Origin: Nonomuraea guangzhouensis | GTDB lineage: Bacteria; Actinomycetota; Actinomycetes; Streptosporangiales; Streptosporangiaceae | DNA: 64,000 nucleotides | Assembly (NCBI RefSeq): GCF_019396345.1 | Contig: NZ_JAHKRM010000001.1 | Span: 124,001 to 188,000 of the forward strand | Reading direction: 5' to 3' | Part shown: piece after piece, positions 21,591 to 29,814 of the stretch | How positions within the stretch are numbered: position 1 is the stretch's first letter | Layout: each line of letters opens with the position of its first letter | Made by a program: the position numbers and the translations under genes | Notes under the pieces: model-generated | What the model was told of the DNA's origin: nothing | The model's database searches: none | What the model saw: the letters and a program-made list of their open reading frames with translations, nothing else

Positions 21591-22160
21591 ATGAACCTCA
21601 AGGCGGAACGCGGCGCGGCCACCCGCGACCAGCTCCTCGCGATCGCCACGCGGCTGTTCGCCGAACACGGCTACGAGGGCACCTCGATCGAGGCGGTGCT
21701 CCAGGAATCCGGCCTCAGCAGAGGCGCTCTCTACCACCACTACGCGGGCAAGGACGCCCTGTTCGAGGCGGTGCTGGAAGCGAAGGAGGCGGCCATCGGC
21801 CGCGACATCCTCAAAGCGGTCAAGGGCCTCGACGACCCCGCCGAGATCCTCCGGACCGGCGCACTGGCCTGGATCAGGCTCGCGGGCGACCCCGTGATCC
21901 AGCGCATCGTGCTGATCGACGCGCCGTCGGTGCTGGGCTGGCAGCAGTGGCGGGCGCTGGAGGAGCGCTACTCGTTCGGCAGCCTGAAGCTCGCCCTACA
22001 GGCCACGGACGCGGTCCCCGCCGAGTTCCTGGACCTGCACGCCCACATGCTCCTGGCCGCCATCAACGAGAGCGCCCTGCTGGTCGCCAGAGGCGGCGAC
22101 CGAGACACAGCGGAGGCGGCGGTGGAGGAATTCCTCAGGCGCCTCCTGCGACGCCCGTAG
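21591..22160 (+). CDS. TetR family regulator
   Basis: 189 aa. N-terminal HTH: TRDQLLAIATRLFAEHGYEGTSIEAVLQESGLSRGALYHHYAGKDALFEAVLEAK. The C-terminal ligand domain begins near residue 80 and is of the TetR_C type seen next to hydrolases. It is divergent from the alpha/beta hydrolase and the operators lie immediately upstream, so it probably represses itself and the hydrolase. Confidence 0.9.
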   Translation: MNLKAERGAATRDQLLAIATRLFAEHGYEGTSIEAVLQESGLSRGALYHHYAGKDALFEAVLEAKEAAIGRDILKAVKGLDDPAEILRTGALAWIRLAGDPVIQRIVLIDAPSVLGWQQWRALEERYSFGSLKLALQATDAVPAEFLDLHAHMLLAAINESALLVARGGDRDTAEAAVEEFLRRLLRRP

Positions 22161-22268
22161 AGAGCACGACGTCCGGCTCAATCCACGGACCGGGGCCAAG
22201 AATGCGCACGTCACGGCGCCCAGCCCGCTCCACCGGAGGAGCGTGCCCCTGGACAGACGCCAGCTGAA

Positions 22269-22291
22269 CACGGTGGGTGGCGCCCACCGTG
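22269..22291. terminator. Terminator hairpin between convergent tetR and sigma factor genes
   Basis: CACGGTGGG (22269-22277) and CCCACCGTG (22283-22291) form a 9-bp stem around a 5-nt loop. It lies 25 bp beyond the sigma factor stop and 109 bp beyond the TetR stop, and can serve both. Confidence 0.6.
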
Positions 22292-22315
22292 CTCAGCCGT
22301 AAAAGAAAATGGTTG

Positions 22316-23257
22316 TTATGCCGCCGCGGTGGCCATCTTGCGCAGGCGAGCCAGCGCGTCGCGCTCGATACGGCGAGCCCGGTCGCGACCGATCCCGTAC
22401 CGCTCGCCCACCTCAGTGAGCGTGTGCTCGCGGCCGTCCACCAGCCCATACCGCCACCGCAGCATGTCCCGGGTGTCCCCCTCGAGATCCGTCAGCCACT
22501 GGTCGAGCCGTTCGCGCTCCAGGATGTCGATCGCCTGCTGCTCCGGATCGGCCCAGGTCTCGTCGGCGATCATGTCGCCCAGCTCGGTCTCGTCCTCGTC
22601 GCCCACGCCGAGCTGCAGCGACACCGGGTCGGACGCCCAGCGGCGGAGCTCGCGGACCCGCTCGATCGGCAGCTCCAGGATCCCGGCGAGGTCGTCGTCG
22701 GTCGGCTCGACGTCGAACTCCGCCAGCATGTCCCTGCGCACCCGCATCAGCCGGGTCATCTGCTCACCCGCGTGCGTGGGCAGCCGCACCGGCCGCGCCT
22801 GCTCGTGGATGGCCCGGCCCACGGACTGCCTGATCCACCACGTGGCGTAGGTCGAGAACTTGTACCCCCGCTTGTAGTCGAACTTCTCCACCGCGCGTAC
22901 CAGGCCCAGGTTCCCCTCCTGGACCAGGTCGATCAGTGGCATGCCGCGCCCTGAGTATTTGCGCGCGACCGCTACCACCAGGCGCAGGTTCGCCTGGATG
23001 AACTCGTCTTTCGCCCGCTGGCCGGAGATCGCGACGCGCTCCAGCTCCTCATCGGCGGCGTCGCCGATCCGCGGCTCCGAGCCCCCGCTGTCGAGCAGCT
23101 GCTCGGCGAAGAGGCCCGCCTCGATGCGCTTGGCGAGCTCCACCTCTTCCTCCGCCGTGAGCAGCGGGACCCGCCCGATTTCCGCCAGGTAGGTCCCCAG
23201 CAGATCGCGATCAGCGACGTGCTGCTCCTGCGTGCGACTCCCCGTAGGCCTTGCCAT
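22316..23257 (-). CDS. RpoD/SigA-family RNA polymerase sigma factor (group 2)
   Basis: 313 aa from the ATG at 23257, with GAGGTG upstream. Region 1.2 (DLLGTYLAEIGRVPLLTAEEEVELAKRIEAG) is followed by regions 2.1-2.4 (DEFIQANLRLVVAVARKYSGRGMPLIDLVQEGNLGL, YATWWIRQSVGRAI), region 3 and region 4 (HTLTEVGERYGIGRDRARRIERDAL). It lacks the long region 1.1 of the principal sigma factor, so it resembles the HrdC/HrdD-type alternative primary-like factors of streptomycetes. No anti-sigma factor gene is adjacent. Confidence 0.92.
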   Translation of the reverse strand: MARPTGSRTQEQHVADRDLLGTYLAEIGRVPLLTAEEEVELAKRIEAGLFAEQLLDSGGSEPRIGDAADEELERVAISGQRAKDEFIQANLRLVVAVARKYSGRGMPLIDLVQEGNLGLVRAVEKFDYKRGYKFSTYATWWIRQSVGRAIHEQARPVRLPTHAGEQMTRLMRVRRDMLAEFDVEPTDDDLAGILELPIERVRELRRWASDPVSLQLGVGDEDETELGDMIADETWADPEQQAIDILERERLDQWLTDLEGDTRDMLRWRYGLVDGREHTLTEVGERYGIGRDRARRIERDALARLRKMATAAA

Positions 23258-23358
23258 CCCCAGGCACCTCGTTCCGCAGCTGCGTTCTATATCCGGCCAA
23301 CGTCCGGCCAGATGCAAAGATTCCCTAAAGAGCTACGACCAGGGGACGGTTCTGGATG

Positions 23359-23374
23359 TCCTCCTAAAGGAGGA
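23359..23374 (-). terminator. Palindromic hairpin at the end of hutI
   Basis: TCCTCCT-AA-AGGAGGA is a perfect 16-bp palindrome that includes the hutI stop codon. A weak stem (7 bp, 2-nt loop) could end the hut transcript or slow decay of its 3' end. Confidence 0.35.
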
Positions 23375-24509
23375 GACCGCCAAGAAACACCTGGTGAACG
23401 AGGGGAACACCGGGTCGATAGGCCAGATGCACGTAAGAGGGGGCGTCCAGCACGACGAGGTCCGCGCGGGCTCCCGGCCGCAGCCATCCTACGTCTGTCC
23501 GCCGTAGCGCGCGGGCCCCACCGAGCGTCGCCGCCCTGACCGCCTCCAGCGGCGTCATGCCCATCTCCCGTACGGCCAGCGCCACGCAGAACGCCATCGA
23601 CGAGGTGTACGACGAGCCGGGATTGCAGTCGGTGGCCAGCGCGACCACCGCCCCCGCGTCGAGCAGCCGCCGGGCGTCGGGGTACGGCGACCGGGTGGAG
23701 AACTCGGCCCCGGGCAGCAGCGTCGCGACGGTACCCGAGGCGGCGAGCGCGTCGACGTCGGCATCGGACAGGTGGGTGCAGTGGTCGGCCGAGGCGGCGC
23801 CCAGCTCGCAGGCGATCCGGACACCCGGCCCCTCACTCAGCTGGTTGGCGTGCACCCGGGCCTGCAGCCCGGCCTTGATCCCGGCCTCCAGCACCGCCCT
23901 GGTCTGGTCGCCGTCGAAGGCGCCGCGCTCGCAGAAGGCGTCCACCCATTTGGCGTACGGCGCGCACGCCTGGAGCATCTCGCCCGTGACGAGCCGCACG
24001 TAGTCGTCGGCCGCCATGCCCGAGGGCACCACGTGCGCCCCGAGGTAGGTGGTCTCGTCGGTCAGCCCGGTGGCGATCTCCAGCGAGCGGCGTTCGTCCT
24101 CGACGGTCAGCCCGTAGCCGCTCTTGATCTCCACGGTCGTGGTGCCCTGCGCCCGCATCTCGGCGACCAGGGCGGCGGCTCCCGTCGCCAGCTCCGCGTC
24201 GGAGGCCGCCCGGGTGGCGGCGACCGTGGTCCTGATTCCGCCACCGGTGTAGGGCACCCCGGACATGCGCGCCTGGAACTCGGCCGTCCGGTCACCGGCG
24301 AACACCAGGTGCGCGTGACTGTCCACGAACCCCGGGATCACCGCCCGGCCCCGGACGTCCACCCGCTCGTCGGCGTCCGGCGCCCGACCCGCCGGTCCCA
24401 CCCAGGCGACCAGGCCGTCCTCGGCGACCAGCGCCGCGTCCTCGATCTCCGCACACTCCGGATCCCCGGTGTAGAGCAGCTTGATCCCGTCGAACAGCAC
24501 AGTGGTCAT
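23364..24509 (-). CDS. hutI: Imidazolonepropionase
   Basis: 381 aa. Amidohydrolase fold: metal-binding HxH in [18 protein letters not shown], family signature [15 protein letters not shown], then [15 protein letters not shown] and the metal Asp in [11 protein letters not shown]. It hydrolyses imidazolonepropionate to N-formimidoyl-L-glutamate in histidine degradation. The ATG overlaps the hutF stop by 4 bp, so the two are co-translated. The open frame continues upstream without a stop, but that extension is antisense to the hutF frame and not coding. Confidence 0.94.
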   Translation of the reverse strand: MTTVLFDGIKLLYTGDPECAEIEDAALVAEDGLVAWVGPAGRAPDADERVDVRGRAVIPGFVDSHAHLVFAGDRTAEFQARMSGVPYTGGGIRTTVAATRAASDAELATGAAALVAEMRAQGTTTVEIKSGYGLTVEDERRSLEIATGLTDETTYLGAHVVPSGMAADDYVRLVTGEMLQACAPYAKWVDAFCERGAFDGDQTRAVLEAGIKAGLQARVHANQLSEGPGVRIACELGAASADHCTHLSDADVDALAASGTVATLLPGAEFSTRSPYPDARRLLDAGAVVALATDCNPGSSYTSSMAFCVALAVREMGMTPLEAVRAATLGGARALRRTDVGWLRPGARADLVVLDAPSYVHLAYRPGVPLVHQVFLGGLLL

Positions 24510-25858
24510 CGAACCCGTCCAATCGCCTCGGTCAGCATGGCGCCCACGTCTCCCAGCGTGTGCCGTCCCTCCGACACGACGCACCGGCCACCTGAGATGA
24601 CCGAGTGCACGTCGGCCGCCGTCGCCGCGAACACCACCGCCTCCAGCCCGCCCGTGCCCGCCGTACGGACCGAGTCGAGGCGTACCGACACCAGGTCGGC
24701 CCACGCGCCCGGCACGAGCAGCCCGGCGTCGGGGAAGCCCAGCGAGGTGTGGCCCGCGCCGGCCGCGGCGGTCAGGAGCTCGGCGGCGCGCCAATGGCCG
24801 CGTTCGCCGGTGGCCAGCCGTTCGTCCAGCTCGACCGCGCGGGCCTCCTCGAACAGGTCGATGACGGCATGGCTGTCGGAGCCGAGCGTGATCGGCGCGC
24901 CGTGGTCGAACAGCGTCCTGGCGGGCCCGATGCCGTCGGCGAGGTCGCGTTCGGTGGTGGGGCACATGCAGATGTGCGTGCCCGACTGGGCGAGCAGCTC
25001 GATGTCGACGTCGCTCAGGTGGGTGGCGTGCACGGCGGTGGACCGCGGCCCGAGCACGCCCCGCTCGTGCAGCACCTGCACCGGGCTGGCCGCGTACATC
25101 TCCACGCACGCGGCGTTCTCCGCCCGCTGCTCGGAGACGTGCGCGTGCAGCGGCGCGGCATGATGGTGGGAGAACTCGGCGATCACCGGCATCTGCTCCG
25201 GCGGCACGGCCCGCACCGAGTGGACGGCCGCGCCGATCTCCACGTCGTGCTGCCCCTCGTAGGCGGCGGCCAGGTCGCCGGCGCGGTTCGCCCACCGGTC
25301 GGCGTCGCCGTCCCCGAACCGCACCTGCGTCCCCGCCAGGTGCGTGTGGCCACCGTTCCCGGCCGCCGTGCCCATGCCGATGCCGCCCGTCAGGTAGCAG
25401 GTGTCGAGCAGCGCGATGCGCAGGCCCGCCTCGCGGGCGGCCTGGATGAGCGCGTGGCCCATCGCGTTCGCGTCCTCGTACGCCCGTCCGTCCGGCGCGT
25501 GGTGCAGATAGTGGAACTCGCCCACGCAGGTGATCCCGGCCAGCGCCATCTCCGCGTAGGCGGCCCTGGCCAGCGCCAGGTAACTGTCGGGATCGAGCGC
25601 CGCGGCCACCTCGTACATCCGGTCGCGCCACGTCCAGAAGTCACCAGAACCCGCCTGCGTGGCCCCGCGCAGCGCCCGGTGGAAGGCGTGGGAGTGGGCG
25701 TTGGCCAGACCGGGGATCGTCAGGCCCGCCAGGCGTTCGGCGCCGCCCGGCTCCCCTTGGGTCACGGCGGCGATGCGGGCCCCGTCGACCTCGACGAGCA
25801 CGCTGTCGACGACGCCGTCGGGCAGCCAGGCGTGTTCGCACCAGTAGGTCACCGACAC
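24506..25858 (-). CDS. hutF: Formimidoylglutamate deiminase
   Basis: 450 aa, GTG start after GGAGG. Amidohydrolase fold with HxH in [40 protein letters not shown] and the metal Asp in TLGSDSHA. HutF deiminates N-formimidoyl-L-glutamate to N-formyl-L-glutamate, so this organism uses the five-step hut route ending through formylglutamate. hutH and hutU are not in the window. Upstream lie two inverted repeats that may be operators. Confidence 0.93.
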   Translation of the reverse strand: MSVTYWCEHAWLPDGVVDSVLVEVDGARIAAVTQGEPGGAERLAGLTIPGLANAHSHAFHRALRGATQAGSGDFWTWRDRMYEVAAALDPDSYLALARAAYAEMALAGITCVGEFHYLHHAPDGRAYEDANAMGHALIQAAREAGLRIALLDTCYLTGGIGMGTAAGNGGHTHLAGTQVRFGDGDADRWANRAGDLAAAYEGQHDVEIGAAVHSVRAVPPEQMPVIAEFSHHHAAPLHAHVSEQRAENAACVEMYAASPVQVLHERGVLGPRSTAVHATHLSDVDIELLAQSGTHICMCPTTERDLADGIGPARTLFDHGAPITLGSDSHAVIDLFEEARAVELDERLATGERGHWRAAELLTAAAGAGHTSLGFPDAGLLVPGAWADLVSVRLDSVRTAGTGGLEAVVFAATAADVHSVISGGRCVVSEGRHTLGDVGAMLTEAIGRVR

Positions 25859-25896
25859 AGGTCCTCCAGAACGTTCGCGAGGGCGAATCCCGCTTC

Positions 25897-25918
25897 GCAG
25901 TCTGCCTGCTCAGACTGC
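25897..25918. promoter_or_regulatory. Inverted repeat upstream of hutF
   Basis: GCAGTCTG (25897-25904) and CAGACTGC (25911-25918) flank a 6-bp spacer, 39-60 bp before the hutF start. It may be an operator or a terminator of the upstream SDR gene. Confidence 0.4.
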
Positions 25919-25943
25919 TCATCACCGTGGTGGGACACGGCAG

Positions 25944-25959
25944 TGAATGGATCCATTCA
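25944..25959. promoter_or_regulatory. 16-bp perfect palindrome, probable RpiR operator of the hut operon
   Basis: TGAATGGATCCATTCA is a perfect palindrome 86 bp upstream of hutF; its last three bases are the stop codon of the SDR gene. The same TGAATG-N4-CATTCA architecture occurs at 29779-29794 just before the RpiR regulator gene. RpiR regulators commonly bind TGAA...TTCA palindromes. Confidence 0.6.
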
Positions 25960-26643
25960 GTTGACCGGACCCGCGCTGGGCCGCAGCACGAGCTCGGTCA
26001 GGTGGGCGTCGGGTCCGGCGTTGACGGCGGCCAGCACCGCGCGGGCCACGGACTCGGGTGTGAGGTACTTGTCCGGCTCGTACTCGCCGCCCTCCTGCGC
26101 ACGGACGCCCCGCTGCATGTCGGTGGCCACCCGGCCCGGGTAGACGGTCGTCACCCTGAGATCCGTCTCCTCCTGGCGCAGCGCGTCGGCGAAGGCCCGC
26201 AGCGCGAACTTGCTCGCCGCGTAGGCGCCCCAGCCGGGGTTCGCCCGGAGCCCGGCGCCGGAGTTGACGCAGATCACCTGACCGCCGGCCGGCCTGAGCG
26301 CGGGCAGGAGCAGCCGGGTGAGCTCGGCGACGGCGATCACGTTGAGCTCCATCGTGTTCCGCCACGCGTCGGCGGGGAGTTCCGCGATCGTGCCGAGCGT
26401 GCCGATCCCGGCGCTGTGCACGAGCAGGTCGAGCCGCTCGACGTCCGCCACGTCGGCCGCGGTGACCTGGGTCAGTTCGACCGGCCATGCCCTGGCGTCG
26501 GGCAGCTCGGCCGCCAGAGCGGCGAGCGCGTCGCCGTCGCGGCCGCCGAGTATGACGTGGTGCGTGGGCGCCAGCGCCCTGGCGATCGCCTCGCCGATGC
26601 CACGAGATGCGCCGGTGACCAGCGCGGTCGGTCGTTCAGTCAT
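25957..26643 (-). CDS. Short-chain dehydrogenase/reductase
   Basis: 228 aa from the ATG at 26643, with GAGGCG close upstream. Rossmann motif TGASRGIG near the N-terminus, HSAGIG (NAG position), active-site Ser in CVNSGAG and YAASK catalytic Tyr-Lys; the DR/YP region reads VYPGRVATDM. Classical SDR, substrate unknown. It diverges from a PadR regulator with a shared operator region, so it may belong to that regulon rather than to hut. Confidence 0.9.
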   Translation of the reverse strand: MTERPTALVTGASRGIGEAIARALAPTHHVILGGRDGDALAALAAELPDARAWPVELTQVTAADVADVERLDLLVHSAGIGTLGTIAELPADAWRNTMELNVIAVAELTRLLLPALRPAGGQVICVNSGAGLRANPGWGAYAASKFALRAFADALRQEETDLRVTTVYPGRVATDMQRGVRAQEGGEYEPDKYLTPESVARAVLAAVNAGPDAHLTELVLRPSAGPVN

Positions 26644-26661
26644 GCGCCTCAGTTTATGACC

Positions 26662-26696
26662 TTGACAGGCATTCAAATTTGAATACAAACTTGAAT
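26662..26696 (+). promoter_or_regulatory. PadR promoter with overlapping palindromic operator
   Basis: TTGACA (26662-26667) is a consensus -35. A TACAAA -10-like hexamer at 26684-26689 would place the transcript start at about the PadR ATG, implying a leaderless mRNA. ATTCAAATTTGAAT (26671-26684) is a perfect 14-bp palindrome between the two hexamers, followed by a further TTGAAT half-site (26691-26696). The AT-rich block stands out from its surroundings. Confidence 0.6.
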
Positions 26697-27227
26697 ATGT
26701 CTTCGACTCGGGTTCTCATCCTCGGTTGCCTGCTCGATCAGCCGCGCAACGGATATCAGGTCCGCAGGCAGCTGGAGGTGATGGGCGCGGAGCAATGGGC
26801 CAACGTGGCGTTCGGCTCGATCTACCACGGGCTGGGCAAGATGGCCGAAGAGGGTCTTCTTGAGGTGGTCGAGAGCGGCAAGGGCGGAAAGACCCTCTAC
26901 GAGATCACCGAGGCGGGCCGGCTGGAGTTCCGTCGTCTGTTGCTGCAGAACTGGTACGACGTCAAGCCGATCGTCGACCCCTTCCAGGTCGCGCTCACGT
27001 TCATGGACCGCCTGACCAAACAGGAGATCCTCGACTCGCTCCACGGCAGGATCCGCCAGCTCAAGATGTCCATCGAGGCATTGGAGAGCGCCTTCGGCGT
27101 CAAGCAGCGCTACGGCGCCCCCCGGCACGTGGACGAGAACCTCCGCCTGACCACGGACATGCTCGCCGCCCAGCTCGCCTGGGCCGAGAAGGCCGTCATC
27201 AGGGTCGAAGCAGACGAACTTCCCTAA
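26697..27227 (+). CDS. PadR family transcriptional regulator
   Basis: 176 aa from the ATG at 26697; no Shine-Dalgarno is present, which suits a leaderless transcript. Winged helix: LILGCLLDQPRNGYQVRRQLEVMGAEQWANVAFGSIYHGLGKMAEEGLLEVV, followed by a C-terminal helical dimerisation region (vir_act_alpha_C type). The stop codon overlaps the AAGGAG of the next gene, so it heads a three-gene exporter operon and probably represses it through the palindrome in its own promoter. Confidence 0.9.
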   Translation: MSSTRVLILGCLLDQPRNGYQVRRQLEVMGAEQWANVAFGSIYHGLGKMAEEGLLEVVESGKGGKTLYEITEAGRLEFRRLLLQNWYDVKPIVDPFQVALTFMDRLTKQEILDSLHGRIRQLKMSIEALESAFGVKQRYGAPRHVDENLRLTTDMLAAQLAWAEKAVIRVEADELP

Positions 27228-27238
27228 GGAGCCCACAA

Positions 27239-28192
27239 ATGATCATTGACGCACATGGCTTACGCAAGACGTTCACCACCAGGAGCAGGAAGGGCACGCA
27301 GACCGTGGAAGCGGTCCGGGGCGTCAACCTCCAGGTGGAGAAGGGCGAGATCTTCGGCGTCCTCGGCCCGAACGGCGCCGGCAAGACCACCACGATCAGA
27401 ATGCTCGCCACGCTGATCACGCCCGACTCCGGCACGGCCGCCATCGCCGGGCACGACCTGCTCAAGGCGCCCGGCGCCGTCCGCCGCAACCTGGGCTACG
27501 TCAGCCAGGTCGGCGGGGTGGAGGAGAACACCACGCCGCGGGCCCAGATCATGATGGCCGCGAAGATCCACAGCGTGTCCGACCCGGCCGGGGCCACGGC
27601 CGACGTGCTCGACCGGTTCGACCTGACGGAGATGGCCGACCGGCCGGGCCGCACCCTGTCCGGCGGCCAGAAGCGGCGGGTGGCCATCGCGCTCGGGCTG
27701 GTGCACGGCCCGCCCCTGCTCTTCCTCGACGAGCCAACCACCGGGCTCGACCCCCAGAACCGGGCCAACCTCTGGGACCGCATCAGGCAGCTGCGCGAGC
27801 TCGGCACCAGCGTGCTGCTCAGCACCCACTACCTCGACGAGGCCGACGCCCTGTGCGACCGGCTGGTGATCGTCGATCACGGCCTGGTGGTGGCCGAGGG
27901 CACGCCGGGCGAGCTCAAGCGCGAGGTCTCCGGCGACGTCGTCACACTCAGGCTGGACGAGCCGGACCGCGCCGCCGAGACGCTCAAGCCGTACGCGCGG
28001 GAGACCCGCGTCGACGACGACGTGCTGCGCGTCTACGTCGACGACGGCGAGCACACGCTGCCCACGCTGCTGCGGGCGCTGGAGGAGCAGGGCCTCACCC
28101 TGTCCTCGATCGCGCTCGACCGCGCCACCCTCGACGACGTCTTCCTGGCCAAGACCGGCCGATCCCTTCGCGACGCTGGAGCCGCCGCATGA
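27239..28192 (+). CDS. ABC exporter ATP-binding protein (DrrA-like)
   Basis: 317 aa. Walker A VLGPNGAGKTTT, signature LSGGQKRRVAIA, Walker B LLFLDEPTTGLD, STHYLDEADALCDR, and a C-terminal DrrA-type domain ending LDDVFLAKTGRSL. Codon 8 is TTA (27260-27262), a rare codon here that could make expression depend on the developmental tRNA-Leu(UUA). It overlaps the permease start by ATGA. Exported substrate unknown. Confidence 0.93.
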   Translation: MIIDAHGLRKTFTTRSRKGTQTVEAVRGVNLQVEKGEIFGVLGPNGAGKTTTIRMLATLITPDSGTAAIAGHDLLKAPGAVRRNLGYVSQVGGVEENTTPRAQIMMAAKIHSVSDPAGATADVLDRFDLTEMADRPGRTLSGGQKRRVAIALGLVHGPPLLFLDEPTTGLDPQNRANLWDRIRQLRELGTSVLLSTHYLDEADALCDRLVIVDHGLVVAEGTPGELKREVSGDVVTLRLDEPDRAAETLKPYARETRVDDDVLRVYVDDGEHTLPTLLRALEEQGLTLSSIALDRATLDDVFLAKTGRSLRDAGAAA

Positions 28193-28935
28193 TCCGCCAC
28201 ACCCTGCTGTTCCTGATGTACGAGCTGCGCAACACCTTCAGGAACCCGATCTGGCCGCTGTTCGGCATCGTCCAGCCGGTGGTGTACCTGCTGCTGTTCG
28301 GCCCGCTGGTGGCGGGAGCCGCCGGGCAGCCCACCTCCGCGCAGCTCACCAGCTTCGCGCCGGGCATGCTGGTGATCACCGCGCTGTTCGGGGCGATCGG
28401 CGTCGGCTACGGCATGATCTACGAGCTGCGCAGCGGCGTCCTCGAACGCATCGCCGTCAGTCCCGCCTGGCGCCCGTCGATCGTGCTTGGCCGCACGCTC
28501 CGCGACGGGGTCGTGCTGGTCCTCCAGTCGATCGTGGTGATCGTGATCGCGCTGGTCATGGGCATGCGCGCCAGCCTGCCGGGGCTCGCCATCATGGTGC
28601 TGCTCATCGCGGTGACCGGCCTGTTCTCCTCCGGCATCGGATACGGCCTGGCGCTGTCGCTGCGGGACGAGAACGGCATGGCGCAGATCATGCAGTTCTT
28701 CGCCCTGCCCATCATGCTGCTGTCGGGGGCGCTGCTGCCGATGACCCTGGCACCGGAGTGGATGCAGAAGGTGGCCCTGTTCAACCCGATGTACCACCCG
28801 GTGGTGGCCGGCCGGGCGCTGTTCGCGGGCGATCTGACCGACGGGTCGATCCCGATCGCGTTCGCCATCATGCTGGGCCTGGCCGCGCTGACCGTGGGCT
28901 GGTCGGTGCGCTCGCTACGCCGGATCGCCGGTTAG
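28189..28935 (+). CDS. ABC-2 type exporter permease
   Basis: 248 aa with about six transmembrane segments. ABC-2 layout: N-terminal cytoplasmic helix, amphipathic MIYELRSGVLERIAVSPAWRPSIVLGRTLRDG loop, and ALPIMLLSGALLPMTLAPEWMQKVALFNPMYHPV before the last helices. Coupled to its ATPase by a 4-bp overlap. The last 21 bp overlap the convergent RpiR gene. Confidence 0.92.
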   Translation: MIRHTLLFLMYELRNTFRNPIWPLFGIVQPVVYLLLFGPLVAGAAGQPTSAQLTSFAPGMLVITALFGAIGVGYGMIYELRSGVLERIAVSPAWRPSIVLGRTLRDGVVLVLQSIVVIVIALVMGMRASLPGLAIMVLLIAVTGLFSSGIGYGLALSLRDENGMAQIMQFFALPIMLLSGALLPMTLAPEWMQKVALFNPMYHPVVAGRALFAGDLTDGSIPIAFAIMLGLAALTVGWSVRSLRRIAG

Positions 28936-29772
28936 GAACGTACCGGTCTCGTCGGTCATCCGCTCGTACTCCTCCAGCCGGGCCTGGGTGCGCAGCGGCG
29001 CGGCGTCGGCCATGGCCTCGACCAGCGCCATGGCCAGCGCGAGCGGCGCCGCGTGCGAGTCGAACACGAGCCGGTCCCCCACCGGCGCGTCGAGCACCAC
29101 CTCGGCGGGGAAATCGGCTCTGTCGCAGATGGCCGCGATCCGCAGGCCCAGCTTCTCCGCGTACTCCAGGGCCTGCATGACCTCGGCCGGATATCTCGGC
29201 AGCACCACGGCGAGCAGCCATTCCGCGCCGGCCCGGCGCACGGCGTGCAGCCCGTCGATCAGCTCCGAGCCGCCGCGCGACAGCAGCCGTACGTCGGGAT
29301 GGATCCGGCGCGCGTAGTAGGCGAAGGTGGTGGCCAGCCCGCAGGAGACCCGGAGCCCCAGCACCGGGAGCGGCTCGGCGGCGGCCAGGGACTCCCCCAG
29401 CTCCTTGAGCGGGAAGCCCGCCAGCCGCTCCCTGACGGCGGCCAGGTTCCTGATCTCGCTGTCGATGGCGCCCTGGAGCAGGCTCTCCTCCGGCAGGCCG
29501 CCCAGCACCAGGGGACGCAGCGCCTGCCGCAGCTCGGGGTAGCCGGCGAAGCCGAGCACCATGGCGAACCTGGTCACGGACGGCTGGCTCACCCCTGACC
29601 GCTCGGCCAGCTCGACGCTGGACAGGAAGATCGCCTCGTCGAGATGCTCGGACAGGTAGTGCGCGATCCGTCGCTGCACGGGAGACAGCCGCCGCCCGTC
29701 GAGAAGCCCGCCAAGACCGCTGTGGTATCCGCCCGTCACGCCACCTCCAACACCACCCGCCCCGCTTCTCAT
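28915..29772 (-). CDS. MurR/RpiR family transcriptional regulator, probable hut regulator
   Basis: 285 aa from the ATG at 29772; a GTG at 29739 with GGAGG upstream is an alternative. N-terminal HTH_6 domain (LSPVQRRIAHYLSEHLDEAIFLSSVELAERSGVSQPSVTRFAMVLGFAGY) and a C-terminal SIS domain (VLGLRVSCGLATTFAYYARRIHPDVRLL...EWLLAVVLPRYPAEVMQ). A TGAATG-N4-CATTCA palindrome lies 7 bp upstream and an equivalent one lies before hutF, so autoregulation plus control of histidine degradation is my inference. The natural ligand is unknown. Confidence 0.88.
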   Translation of the reverse strand: MRSGAGGVGGGVTGGYHSGLGGLLDGRRLSPVQRRIAHYLSEHLDEAIFLSSVELAERSGVSQPSVTRFAMVLGFAGYPELRQALRPLVLGGLPEESLLQGAIDSEIRNLAAVRERLAGFPLKELGESLAAAEPLPVLGLRVSCGLATTFAYYARRIHPDVRLLSRGGSELIDGLHAVRRAGAEWLLAVVLPRYPAEVMQALEYAEKLGLRIAAICDRADFPAEVVLDAPVGDRLVFDSHAAPLALAMALVEAMADAAPLRTQARLEEYERMTDETGTFLTGDPA

Positions 29773-29778
29773 CCCACC

Positions 29779-29794
29779 TGAATGAACGCATTCA
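29779..29794. promoter_or_regulatory. 16-bp palindrome upstream of the RpiR gene
   Basis: TGAATGAACGCATTCA: 6-bp arms identical to those of the palindrome at 25944-25959, with a different 4-bp centre. It lies 7 bp before the RpiR start, in the 42-bp gap behind the upstream exporter gene, as expected for an autoregulatory operator. Confidence 0.65.
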
Positions 29795-29814
29795 TCTATG
29801 TCACTCGCAGAGCA

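Noticed and set aside
24510..25631. N-terminal extension that would fuse hutI to 374 upstream codons
   Set aside because: The extension runs out of frame over hutF and has shadow composition; hutI has its own ATG overlapping the hutF stop.
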